64,000 nt of DNA from Protopterus annectens. Taxonomy: Eukaryota; Chordata; Ceratodontiformes; Protopteridae. This document shows, in pieces, positions 43,486 to 54,934 of the stretch; the first letter of the stretch is position 1; each line of letters begins with the position of its first letter. The stretch spans positions 704,100,595 to 704,164,594 of the forward strand of contig NC_056748.1 of assembly GCF_019279795.1 (NCBI RefSeq), given 5' to 3'. Under the pieces are notes generated by a model. It had not been told where the DNA came from, made no database searches, and saw only the letters and a program-made list of their open reading frames with translations. Made by a program: the position numbers and the translations under genes.

Positions 43486-46400
43486 TGGTAAGGACAGGAC
43501 TTTAGCAGAAGTATGGTAGCTATTTAGATATATTCCATGCTCTGTAAAAGTGATAAGGACAGGACTTTAGCAGAAGTATGGTAGCTATTTAGATATATTC
43601 CATGCTCTGTAAAAGTGGTAAGGACAGGACTTTAGCAGAAGTATGGTAGCTATTTAGATATATTCCATGCTCTGTAAAAGTGGTAAGGACATGACTTTAG
43701 CAGAAGTATGGTAGCTATTTAGATATATTCCATGCTCTGTAAAAGTGGTAAGGACAGGACTTTAGCAGAAGTATGGTAGCTATTTAGATATATTCCATGC
43801 TCTGTAAAAGTGGTAAGGACAGGACTTTAGCAGAAGTATGGTAGCTATTTAGATATATTCCATGCTCTGTAAAAGTGGTAAGGACAGGACTTTAGCAGAA
43901 GTTTGGTAGCTATTTAGATATATTCCATGCTCTGTAAAAGTGGTAAGGACAGGACTTTAGCAGAAGTATGGTAGCTATTTAGATATATTCCATGCTCTGT
44001 AAAAGTGGTAAGGACAGGACTTTAGCAGAAGTATGGTAGCTATTTAGATATATTCCATGCTCTGTAAAAGCGGTAAGGACAGGACTTTAGCAGAAGTTTG
44101 GTAGCTATTTAGATATATTCCATGCTCTGTAAAAGTGGTAAGGACAGGACTTTAGCAGAAGTATGGTAGCTATTTAGATATATTCCATGCTCTGTAAAAG
44201 TGGTAAGGACAGGACTTTAGCAGAAGTATGGTAGCTATTTAGATATATTCCATGCTCTGTAAAAGTGGTAAGGACAGGACTTTAGCAGAAGTATGGTAGC
44301 TATTTAGATATATTCCATGCTCTGTAAAAGCGGTAAGGACAGGACTTTAGCAGAAGTATGGTAGCTATTTAGATATATTCCATGCTCTGTAAAAGTGGTA
44401 AGGACAGGACTTTAGCAGAAGTATGGTAGCTATTTAGATATATTCCATGCTCTGTAAAAGTGGTAAGGACAGGACTTTAGCAGAAGTATGGTAGCTATTT
44501 AGATATATTCCATGCTCTGTAAAAGTGGTAAGGACAGGACTTTAGCAGAAGTTTGGTAGCTATTTAGATATATTCCATGCTCTGTAAAAGCGGTAAGGAC
44601 AGGACTTTAGCAGAAGTATGGTAGCTATTTAGATATATTCCATGCTCTGTAAAAGTGGTAAGGACAGGACTTTAGCAGAAGTATGGTAGCTATTTAGATA
44701 TATTCCATGCTCTGTAAAAGTGGTAAGGACAGGACTTTAGCAGAAGTATGGTAGCTATTTAGATATATTCCATGCTCTGTAAAAGTGGTAAGGACAGGAC
44801 TTTAGCAGAAGTATGGTAGCTATTTAGATATATTCCATGCTCTGTAAAAGTGGTAAGGACAGGACTTTAGCAGAAGTATGGTAGCTATTTAGATATATTC
44901 CATGCTCTGTAAAAGTGGTAAGGACAGGACTTTAGCAGAAGTATGGTAGCTATTTAGATATATTCCATGCTCTGTAAAAGTGGTAAGGACAGGACTTTAG
45001 CAGAAGTATGGTAGCTATTTAGATATATTCCATGCTCTGTAAAAGTGGTAAGGACATGACTTTAGCAGAAGTATGGTAGCTATTTAGATATATTCCATGC
45101 TCTGTAAAAGTGGTAAGGACAGGACTTTAGCAGAAGTATGGTAGCTATTTAGATATATTCCATGCTCTGTAAAAGTGGTAAGGACAGGACTTTAGCAGAA
45201 GTATGGTAGCTATTTAGATATATTCCATGCTCTGTAAAAGTGGTAAGGACAGGACTTTAGCAGAAGTATGGTAGCTATTTAGATATATTCCATGCTCTGT
45301 AAAAGTGGTAAGGACAGGACTTTAGCAGAAGTATGGTAGCTATTTAGATATATTCCATGCTCTGTAAAAGTGGTAAGGACAGGACTTTAGCAGAAGTTTG
45401 GTAGCTATTTAGATATATTCCATGCTCTGTAAAAGTGGTAAGGACAGGACTTTAGCAGAAGTATGGTAGCTATTTAGATATATTCCATGCTCTGTAAAAG
45501 TGGTAAGGACAGGACTTTAGCAGAAGTATGGTAGCTATTTAGATATATTCCATGCTCTGTAAAAGTGGTAAGGACAGGACTTTAGCAGAAGTATGGTAGC
45601 TATTTAGATATATTCCATGCTCTGTAAAAGCGGTAAGGACAGGACTTTAGCAGAAGTATGGTAGCTATTTAGATATATTCCATGCTCTGTAAAAGTGGTA
45701 AGGACAGGACTTTAGCAGAAGTATGGTAGCTATTTAGATATATTCCATGCTCTGTAAAAGTGGTAAGGACAGGACTTTAGCAGAAGTTTGGTAGCTATTT
45801 AGATATATTCCATGCTCTGTAAAAGTGGTAAGGACAGGACTTTAGCAGAAGTATGGTAGCTATTTAGATATATTCCATGCTCTGTAAAAGCGGTAAGGAC
45901 AGGACTTTAGCAGAAGTATGGTAGCTATTTAGATATATTCCATGCTCTGTAAAAGCGGTAAGGACAGGACTTTAGCAGAAGTATGGTAGCTATTTAGATA
46001 TATTCCATGCTCTGTAAAAGTGGTAAGGACAGGACTTTAGCAGAAGTATGGTAGCTATTTAGATATATTCCATGCTCTGTAAAAGTGGTAAGGACAGGAC
46101 TTTAGCAGAAGTATGGTAGCTATTTAGATATATTCCATGCTCTGTAAAAGCGGTAAGGACAGGACTTTAGCAGAAGTATGGTAGCTATTTAGATATATTC
46201 CATGCTCTGTAAAAGTGGTAAGGACAGGACTTTAGCAGAAGTATGGTAGCTATTTAGATATATTCCATGCTCTGTAAAAGTGGTAAGGACAGGGCTTTAG
46301 CAGAAGAATGGTAGCTATTTAGATAAATTCCATGCTCTGTAAAAGCGGTAAGGACAGGACTTTAGCAGAAGTTTGGTAGCTATTTAGATATATTCCATGC

Positions 46401-47451
46401 TCTGTAAAAGCGGTAAGGACAGGACTTTAGCAGAAGTTTGGTAGCTATTTAGATATATTCCATGCTCTGTAAAAGCGGTAAGGACAGGACTTTAGCAGAA
46501 GTTTGGTAGCTATTTAGATATATTCCATGCTCTGTAAAAGTGGTAAGGACAGGACTTTAGCAGAAGTATGGTAGCTATTTAGATATATTCCATGCTCTGT
46601 AAAAGTGGTAAGGACAGGACTTTAGCAGAAGTTTGGTAGCTATTTAGATATATTCCATGCTCTGTAAAAGTGGTAAGGACAGGACTTTAGCAGAAGTATG
46701 GTAGCTATTTAGATATATTCCATGCTCTGTAAAAGTGGTAAGGACATGACTTTAGCAGAAGTATGGTAGCTATTTAGATATATTCCATGCTCTGTAAAAG
46801 TGGTAAGGACAGGACTTTAGCAGAAGTATGGTAGCTATTTAGATATATTCCATGCTCTGTAAAAGTGGTAAGGACAGGACTTTAGCAGAAGTATGGTAGC
46901 TATTTAGATATATTCCATGCTCTGTAAAAGTGGTAAGGACATGACTTTAGCAGAAGTATGGTAGCTATTTAGATATATTCCATGCTCTGTAAAAGCGGTA
47001 AGGACAGGACTTTAGCAGAAGTATGGTAGCTATTTAGATATATTCCATGCTCTGTAAAAGTGGTAAGGACATGACTTTAGCAGAAGTATGGTAGCTATTT
47101 AGATATATTCCATGCTCTGTAAAAGCGGTAAGGACATGACTTTAGCAGAAGTATGGTAGCTATTTAGATATATTCCGTGCTCTGTAAAAGCGGTAAGGAC
47201 AGGGCTTTAGCAGAAGTATGGTAGTTATTTAGATATATTCCATGCTCTGTAAAAGTGGTAAGGACAGGGCTTTAGCAGAAGTATGGTAGCTATTTAGATA
47301 TATTCCATGCTCTGTAAAAGTGGTAAGGACAGGACTTTAGCAGAAGTATGGTAGCTATTTAGATATATTCCATGCTCTGTAAAAGTGGTAAGGACAGGAC
47401 TTTAGCAGGAATATGGTAGCTATTTAGATATATTCCATGCTCTGTAAAAGT
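43486..47451. repeat. 65-bp satellite array, 61 units
   Basis: The unit starts TGGTAAGGACAGGACTTTAG and recurs every 65 bases; the span equals 61.0 units. Copies are nearly identical. Recurrent variants are AGGAC or ATGAC, GTATGG or GTTTGG, and AAAGTGG or AAAGCGG. The last few units carry more private changes (for example CCGTGC, GTAGTTATT, GGAATATGG). A poly-A run (about 43460-43474) precedes the array. No unit-length frame is maintained. Confidence 0.97.
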
Positions 47452-47733
47452 GTATTTGTTTTAATCCTGATCAACTGCTCTCATCTGAAGCCTATCACCA
47501 TAGCTCAGAAATTTTAAAATCTGAATATACTTCCAACCGAAATGCAAGGTTATCTTAATCAAATCAGTATGCTGTCTTCAAATGAATTACATTATTTTAG
47601 CAATAATACATGATCAGGGTGTGATTTTTTGGCAATGTACTTGTGACGGTTGTCAGTTGGCTGTGAGAGTGAATCCCAAATGACCAATCACAGCAGAGCA
47701 GTTATACTACAGCATTATTTACATCTTGACAAT
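47452..47733. other. Spacer between two minisatellites
   Basis: No feature seen. Confidence 0.35.
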
Positions 47734-48078
47734 GTACCACTGATGTTATGCAGTGGTCAGTGTGCAGCATTATCTACATCCTGACCACATACCACTGCTG
47801 TTATGCAGTGGTCAGCATGCAGAATTATCTATATCCTAACCATGTACTACTGCTGTTATGCAGTGGTCAGTGTGCACCGTTATCTATCCTGCCCATGTAC
47901 CACTGCTTTTATGCAGTTCTCAGGGTGCAGCATTATCTACATCCTGACCATGTGCCACTGTTGCTATGCAGTGGACAGTCTATAGCATTATATACATCCT
48001 GACCCTGTACCACTGCTGTTATGCAGTGGTCAGTGTACAGCATACATACTACTGCTGTTATGCAGTGGTCAGTGTGTT
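47734..48078. repeat. ~55-bp hairpin-forming minisatellite, 6-7 units
   Basis: Each unit contains CCACTGCTGTTATGCAGTGG, an inverted repeat with 7-base arms around TGTTAT, followed by TCAGTGTGCAGCATTATCTA and CATCCTGACCATGTA. Units vary in length and sequence, so this array is older than its 65-bp neighbour. Confidence 0.9.
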
Positions 48079-48487
48079 TCAGGACTTTATCATTTTTTTA
48101 TATATAAAAAATGTGTTTGTTCATAATTGCCATCTTTTGTAGTATCCATGCATGCATGCATACAAATTGAGGGTTGAGTTTTTTTTGTTTGTTTTACTTA
48201 CATCTCAGGACTCTTTCTTAATATAAGATTACATTTAATACACTAAAGATTACAAGTTAATTTTATTAAGAGATGTTGACTCAGATTTTCTCAGATATGT
48301 AAAATAAAATATGAGATAGTGTAGCTGATAAGTTATTTAGCATGGAATAATTTGGTGTCTTAGTATAGATTGTACTAGTATAACACTTGCATAACCCAAA
48401 TCAGCACTTGTCCAAATCTCCTAGACAGCACTATTATTTTCCAAATTTCCTAGACAGCACTATTATAATACAGCATAAGACCCTCAA
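48079..48487. other. Unannotated DNA, probably including CR1 5' UTR
   Basis: A short direct repeat AATTTCCTAGACAGCACTATTAT-type (about 48415 and 48441) lies just before ORF1. The true 5' end of the CR1 copy cannot be placed. Confidence 0.4.
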
Positions 48488-49501
48488 TTGTCCACAAGAC
48501 AGGTGAAATTTAATTTTCCAAGCATGTCCAGAGGTCATCTTCAGGTGTACTCTCCAGTTCAGCTGGTGGAATTGGGCATCCTGAGGCAATGTCACAACTG
48601 CCTCATGTATACAGACAACCCTCTCCTCTTACCTCTAGACACAAACACTTGTGAGAGATGCAAATACACAGCCAGACTGGAGGCTAAGCGCTCTCAACCC
48701 ATGACTGTAACAGACAGTCAAGAGGAGAAGAGACACACTAGCATCACACCACCAGTCACACATGGATCTACAAAACAAGCACCGGCAAAACATACACATA
48801 AATACATAAAAACATATTTGGAGGCACTAAGTACAAATCTGAAAAAGAAACAATGCCCTCCAAAGCAGACAAGCAAGCAACGTGCACCTCTAAACACAAG
48901 CCAGAAAACACATAATTCACCTCAGCAGTGTGCCTCACAACAGCCCCTAAGGCAAAACACCATACCCAACACGCTAGTTATAGGAGACTCTATGGTAAGG
49001 CACACAGATGTTCCACTCACCAGGCTGAACAAGGAGAAGGTTACTGTCAGCTGCCTATCGGGTGCTCGGATCCGCCACATAACACAGGCACTTAGGTCAC
49101 TCCAGAACAAGTACAAGTATAACGCTGTCATTGTACATCTTGGTGTGAATGATCTAAGACATACCACCCTGGACTACATGAAAAGAGACATTGAGGAGCT
49201 CTCTGATCATGTAGCCCAAGCTGGTATGACCCTGACCTTGAGTAGCATACTACCTTCACCTAGAATGATACCACAATACAAAGACAAAATGATCAATTTC
49301 AACAATTGGCAAAGCTTCTGGTGTCATTCTAAGAGGATCCAGTGTCTGTCTGCCTGGGATGACATGATAGGCAAGCCTTGCTATTTTGCCAGAGATGGTT
49401 TGCACCTGTCACCCCTAGGATTTCGAATAGTGGCCAAGGCTCTTTCTCTTCCCATAGTGCCTTTTTTAGGCAAGGCTCAAAGGAAAAACCAACCATCATA
49501 A
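48488..49501 (+). CDS. CR1 ORF1 protein: CxxC pairs plus SGNH/GDSL hydrolase-like domain
   Basis: The open frame is 337 codons. Met13 (48524) aligns with the start of the decayed copies and is the more likely initiator. Residues 35-38 (CHNC) and 55-58 (CERC) form a putative zinc-binding pair. Residues 70-150 are Lys/Ser/Thr/Pro-rich linker. The SGNH-like domain spans about 161-330: GDS at 166-168 (nucleophile Ser168), GVND at 219-222 (Asn221) and DGLH at 303-306 (Asp303, His306). Esterase-type ORF1 proteins are known in the CR1 clade, with proposed roles in RNP formation or membrane contact. It is the only intact element protein in the window. Whether it is expressed is unknown. Confidence 0.88.
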   Translation: MSTRQVKFNFPSMSRGHLQVYSPVQLVELGILRQCHNCLMYTDNPLLLPLDTNTCERCKYTARLEAKRSQPMTVTDSQEEKRHTSITPPVTHGSTKQAPAKHTHKYIKTYLEALSTNLKKKQCPPKQTSKQRAPLNTSQKTHNSPQQCASQQPLRQNTIPNTLVIGDSMVRHTDVPLTRLNKEKVTVSCLSGARIRHITQALRSLQNKYKYNAVIVHLGVNDLRHTTLDYMKRDIEELSDHVAQAGMTLTLSSILPSPRMIPQYKDKMINFNNWQSFWCHSKRIQCLSAWDDMIGKPCYFARDGLHLSPLGFRIVAKALSLPIVPFLGKAQRKNQPS

Positions 49502-52337
49502 CCAGCACAGGTAACCAAAAACTAAGGGTAATGCTACTCAACACCAGAAGTCTCAACCTCAAAATGCATGCACTCGAGGCACTCCTCAGTATTGAGAAAA
49601 TCAATGTTTGTGCAGTGACGGAAACCTGGTTCTAGGCTCCAGAGAGCACCCCAGCAGTACCAGGTTACAACTCATATCATACCTTCTGGCCTCAGTTACC
49701 GGATCGCAGTACAAAGGGCAGTGGTGTATCCATATTCATCAAGGATACCCACATCTCGAGGTTAGTGGCACAGCATGATGCCCCAGAGATCATCCATGCG
49801 CAACTATCAGCAGGCAAAACCACATTTTAAGTCATAGCCTGTTATAGATCGCTCACCATGTCCCAAGATGCTCACTCAGCATTCCTTGAGCATTGGAAAA
49901 TATAAAGGTCCTACCCAACATCATAGTTTTGGGTGATTTCAACTACCCTGGTATAGACTAGGTGAACTACCAAAGTTCTAACTCCTATGCCCAGCGGTTC
50001 ATTGAATTTATAAATTCAAACGCCCTCAAACAACTGGTATGTTCTCCCACTAGAGGGGACAACATATTGGATTTAGTCATCACAAATATGGACGCCCATT
50101 GTACCACACCCGTTATCACTCCCTCTCTGGTCAGATCAGACCACAAACTGATAACCCTAGACACCCCCCCACACCTCCCCCAGTCAAAGAAACCATTGTA
50201 AAAAACCTTTCCAAAGCAAACTTCAAACTACTTGTGTCAGAAGTGGAAAGCTTCACTATCCCCCTGCAGAAGGATAATGATATCCAGGATGTAGAATCCT
50301 ACACCAAGGCACTTTATATACATCTTCAGGATTGCATGGACCATGCTATCCCAAATAAAACCAAGACTCCTTCCTCAAGCAAGAAGAAACCAGTCTGGTG
50401 GACCCCGGCCTTAAGCAAACTATACAATAAAAGGAGGAGACTTATACAAAAAAAGGCCAAATCTCAAGTAGAAAAATCTTCCCTGATCAGCTTTAGTAAG
50501 AAATTGAGGGCCCTCATCAAGTCAACTAAAGCCAATTTCAAAAAGAAAGTTGCCAAGGATGCCAAGGATAACCATAAGGCCTTCTATGGTTATGTCAAAA
50601 ACCTAAATGGCAATGGTCAGGTCTGTTTTGAGCCAGTACAAAATGGAACAAAATACACTGACCCCACTGACATTGCCAACATCTTGGCTGACAGGTTCAG
50701 TGCAAATTCCCCCCCACCACCTTCCAGGGTCTATTATTATTCCAGGGGATTGTGTAACTCTAGTTATTACTGATACATTGGTTAATAAGGCTCTATCTAA
50801 AGCTAAAAACACTGCCTCCATGGGACCAGATGGTGTCCTGGGCTGTGTCATACGTGAGCTCCAAATTGAATTAACCCCACATCTGAATACCCTGTTCAGT
50901 CTCAGCCTCTTGAGAGGATATGTGTCCATAGAATGGCGCACAGCAACGGTGGTTCTGCTGCACAAGGGTGGGCCTACAACCGACCCTGGGAACTACCGAC
51001 CAATAAGCCTGACCAGTCTGATCTGTAAGGCAATGGAGCGAATCATTATGGAACTCATAAATGGAGAGATTGGGAACCTCCAAACACTTGACCCCACACA
51101 GTTCGGCTTCGTCAAGGGCAGATCATGTCTCCTGAACCTGGTGGACTTCTTTGGGACAGTTACTCAGGCTATAGATAAGGGAAAGGAGGTACACATGGCT
51201 TACCTTGACCTTGCTAAAGCATTTGACACCATTCACCATTCGGGTATTATTGATAAACTCACCAACCTGGGCATAAACCCTTACGTCACAAGATGGATCG
51301 TAAACTGTTTCTCAGACAGATCTTACAAAGTACGAGTAGCAGGATCTATGTCCGAATCCAGACCAGTAACGAGTGGTGTGCCTCAGGGCTCTATCCTGGG
51401 GCCCCTCCTGTTTGGCATATACTTCTCAGAAGTACAGACAAGCATTGATGGGCTGTGGATGACCAAGTTTGCGGATGACTGCAAACTGGGTGCTATAATA
51501 GAGTCTCCGGCTGACATGGATATACTCCAGAAGGGCCTTAACGAGACTGATGCATGGTGTCAAAGCCATGATCTCAAGCTAAATGCTAAAAAATGCATAG
51601 TAATCCCCTTTGGAAAAAACAGAGTACCCATGAACTACCACATAGGAGGTAACCCCCTGAAATCTGAAGTAGTAATAAGGGATCTAGGGACCCAAGTAGA
51701 TAGTCAGCTTTCCTTTGATAACCATGTTGCCAAGGTGGTTAGAAAATCCTTCTATGTGACCCATCTGATCATGAAAGGGTTTGCATCAAGATCTAAGGAT
51801 GCATCAAGATCTAAGGATGTAGTGGTGCCCCTCTACTCTTCCCTCATCAGACCCATTATTGAGTACAATGCACCAATTGGAATGTACCTGGCTAGGCATC
51901 TCCAGCAGCTGGAGAGACCACAGAGGTACCTAACCAAGAGGATTACTGGCCTCAAACAGTTGCCCTATGCAGCATGATTGAAAAAACTAAGGCTTTTCTC
52001 TGTTGCATACTGCCTTCTCAGAGGAGATCTCTGTCTAACATACAGAGCCATGTCCAACCCAGAACTGTTGAACATGCTCCATCTTATCAAAACCAAATCC
52101 ACTCGAGCTACACGCTTTAGGGATATAAACCTCAGCACAACAATGAATAGAACATGCTGGAGGGATAGATTCCCTTCGCAAAGACTTCCCTTGCTATGGA
52201 ACAAGGTCCTGATCTACATAAGACAGAGCCCCTCACTATCACTCTTCAAGAGGAACCTTGATGAGTGGATGGGTAACAGAAAGTTCACATCAGGGATCAT
52301 ACCAACAGCTTTACTAGATAGGAGCCAAGGGTACTAG
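49502..52337 (+). pseudogene. CR1 ORF2 (APE endonuclease + reverse transcriptase), nearly intact RT
   Basis: The endonuclease (49519-50200) reads LRVMLLNTRSLN, AVTETWF then an in-frame TAG (49633), GVSIFIKD, ACYRS, a frameshift near 49890, GDFNYPG, and RSDHKLITLD. Frames shift again near 50190 and at about 50700-50740 (C-rich tract). From 50607 one frame runs to 51977: KAKNTASMGPDGV, LDLAKAFDTI (motif A, residues 200-209 of that frame), SGVPQGSILGPLLF (motif B), KFADDCKLG (motif C). It ends at a TGA that replaces an Arg codon (CGA to TGA), then the same frame continues to 52337. An 18-base in-frame duplication lies at about 51782-51817. At least two frameshifts and three stops make the copy non-autonomous. 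Confidence 0.88.
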
Positions 52338-52394
52338 CTGCTAGATCAAGGGCCAAGGGAACTAACCAAAGGGGCGGTGAATACCACACAACGT

Positions 52395-52460
52395 GGCTGG
52401 GCTAATATATGCCTTTGGGCATATAGCCCAGTATCTACCTATGAACCTATGAACCTATAA
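52395..52460 (+). promoter_or_regulatory. CR1 3'-terminal stem-loop and octamer tail
   Basis: GGGCTAATATATGCC pairs with GGGCATATAGCCC around a short T-rich loop, followed by CTATGAAC repeats. The same layout, with different bases in the stem, ends the copies at 1.84, 25.1 and 38.1 kb. In CR1/L2 elements the RT is thought to recognise the RNA 3' end, so this is the likely recognition site. Confidence 0.7.
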
Positions 52461-53617
52461 GGTGCTTGTGTGTTGAGCATTGAAATGCAATTTCCCTCCA
52501 TAGTGACTTGGTTGTAAAGTTGTTCATTAAGCTACTGATAATTTAGCTGCATAAAAAACATGAGTAAAATGTCCTGGAAACTCCATCATGCTTAGTGCTC
52601 TGCACGATATGACTACCTTGGTTCACAACAGACCTAACCTGTACCAACCTCATAATCCCAATCATAAAATAAGGAAGATGGCAGGCAGGGATTACACCAA
52701 TGGTCATGCATTTCCTTCTCATCTCTCTCTGTGATTATCCCCAGAGTCTTTACTGAAATGGATCTTAAGTGTACTGCAGTTTACTTCTTCATACATACAT
52801 TCATACATACATATCTTTTTTTATCTTTTTGTCTTTAACTTAAGTAAGAAGGCAAACTGTGTAATCAGTAACCTCTTTTGTAGTATTCTGTTGTATGAAA
52901 CAGCTTATCTGATGCTTTTTTACAGTTTATTTTAATAAACATAGTTTCTGCATTTTTTTGTGTTTATTTTTGTTATTATTTTGCTGCTGCTTGTTTTATT
53001 GCTTTTAGAAGGATTTTACAACTTGGTTTACATTTAACATGGTATGTCTAATCTTTAATAGATGCAGCCCCAATGTGCTGTATTTGGCTGGTGAGTTTTA
53101 GGAGAATAGTTTTAGCATGAAGAGTGGGGATATGTAGTAATTACTTAATTTATCTTTAAAAGGTAATGGTCACAGAAAGGGAGAACATTTGCATATGCTC
53201 TTTCAGCATATTTCTTTGACCATTCTGTATGGCCTTTTTTTCCTAAGTGTCCTATGTTACTAGAGTGTGAGTCTATATAAAAGAAAAAAATGAACAGTTT
53301 AGTCATGAGTTGTGGATTGATGTTCTCAATGATTTTGAGGGTTTTATTGGTTATGACTGGTGTTAGGGTTTATTATTTGGTTCTAAATATTGTTTATCAT
53401 TACATATTTGCATATATTACAGTGCTGGTATGTAAAACATCGCAGATACTATAGAAAAGAAAAACTTGAATTTCCTTGCCACCAGCCAAATACAGTATAT
53501 GCAAAAGAGGAACTAGGTGAAAAGGGTATTGAGAATTTAGAGATATTTACAGAAGTAATCCCATTGTATAAATTCATTAAGGAGACTCAGGGTACTGAGT
53601 ATCTAGGTGTTCAGGAC
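52461..53617. other. AT-rich unannotated DNA
   Basis: A CATACATACATTCATAC patch lies near 52793. No gene or terminal repeat is seen. Confidence 0.4.
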
Positions 53618-53960
53618 GAGTCTATATCACATTGTCGAACTTTTAAAACTTTGAATGTCATATAGTTGACACCATATGATTGAACTTTTAAAAGTTTGAA
53701 CATTTCAACAGAGATCTCCATACAGTGTGGGATTCAAAGATTTCCCTTTCTGCACTGTAGTATGATCTCAGAGTTGGTATATTTAAAGAGCAGGGGATGT
53801 GGGGGTGCAGAGGGTCTTTCCCCCTGCTTAAATCATTCAGGTAGGTTTTTTCTTTGGTTTATTTTTTTTATTACATTTTCGAACTTATAAATATTCGATC
53901 ATATGGTGTCGACCATATGACATTTGAACTTTTAACAGTTCGATTATGTAATATAGACGC
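53618..53960. mobile_element. 343-bp palindromic element with GAGTCTATAT ends
   Basis: The left arm 53618-53690 pairs with the right arm about 53890-53960 over roughly 70 bases: GTCTATAT, ACAT, TCGAAC, ATGTCATATGGT-type and CACCATATGAT segments are all inverted. The ends are GAGTCTATAT and GCGTCTATAT, like those of the element at 26413-27035. Possible degenerate 8-base TSD: TTCAGGAC and TGCAGGGT (5 of 8). A perfect CAGGGTACT repeat (53588-53596, 53963-53971) lies farther out on the left and is an alternative. No transposase. Confidence 0.7.
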
Positions 53961-54934
53961 TGCAGGGTACTCATTCTTTGGCCTTATACCTTTCCATGCA
54001 GTTAAGAGAGTGGTGATTACACAATACTCAACACCTATCTGTGCCTTAATGCTCTTATAGTTATTGTAATACAGACGGCAGTACTTTTATCTGCCCATTT
54101 GCCAGGTGTTTAACAGTACACTTAGCATTGCTATTTGCCAGCTCTGTGCAATACCCAGATTGTAGTATATGCATATGATGTAGCTATCAAGAGGCATATT
54201 AGCTTCTGTATCATGGAAACTATCATGCCCTAAATCAAGTTTGTCGGGACTCTTAACCATCAGGATAGCAAAGCAAATATTGGAGTGAAGCAGGACCTGT
54301 GGGCCTTTACATTCTACCAGGGAATCAGTAGGTGGGCACCAGGCTTCAGTTGGCGATGGAGAAGGCTTCATGCACTGCCTTACAGACATGCTGTTTTTCT
54401 TCATTCTGCCCAAATAAACATGATCATCAAACTGCTGATGGAGCTGTGAAGTAGAACAAAGGATGTCAGCCTTTTCCACTCATGCTACTGATGTACATGA
54501 AGAGGGACTTAGAAGGCAATGCCTTGCATGAATTAGTTCCATCACCATAATGAAAATGGAGAAAAGGAGACTGAACTAGCACAGACCACTAAGTAAACCA
54601 TGTACAACTGCATCTTTATCAGACTACTGAATTATTGATAACATTTTAAATAATAAACTGCTATATGATTAAGACATATGGCCTGGCCTAAAATCTGAAC
54701 ATCCATTTTTGTAATAGCATTTAAATCTCATAGATGAATTCAGCCCAGGTTTATTACATACATCTAAAATAATTTTCCACTTATATTCTGGGTACTCAAG
54801 ATAATCATCCCTTTTGCCACCCCTCATTACCATCTGCATGGTCAATCACATTAAACAAAAAACTTTTTAAAATTAAAACATATTGTTGAGTTCTTGTATA
54901 ATACATGAGACAAGTCTTGTTTTAATAATACTAC
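53961..54934. other. Unannotated DNA
   Basis: A 130-codon minus-strand frame (54087-54479) shows no recognisable domain or signal and is probably chance. Confidence 0.35.

Larger units (their letters stand above)
48488..52460 (+). mobile_element. CR1-clade LINE, best-preserved copy (copy 5)
   Basis: It contains an intact ORF1, an ORF2 with a damaged endonuclease but almost continuous RT, and a 3' UTR ending with the octamer tail CTATGAACCTATGAACCTAT. All other SGNH-type LINE pieces in the window align to it. CR1 elements insert by target-primed reverse transcription and usually lack clear TSDs; none was found here. The intact ORF1 and few RT lesions mark it as the youngest CR1 copy of the window. 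Confidence 0.92.

Noticed and set aside
53588..53971. CAGGGTACT as the definite TSD of the 53.6-kb element
   Set aside because: The left copy lies about 21 bases outside the inverted repeat, so it may be coincidence; kept only as an alternative.
54087..54479. 130-codon minus-strand frame
   Set aside because: No domain, repeat or context supports it.
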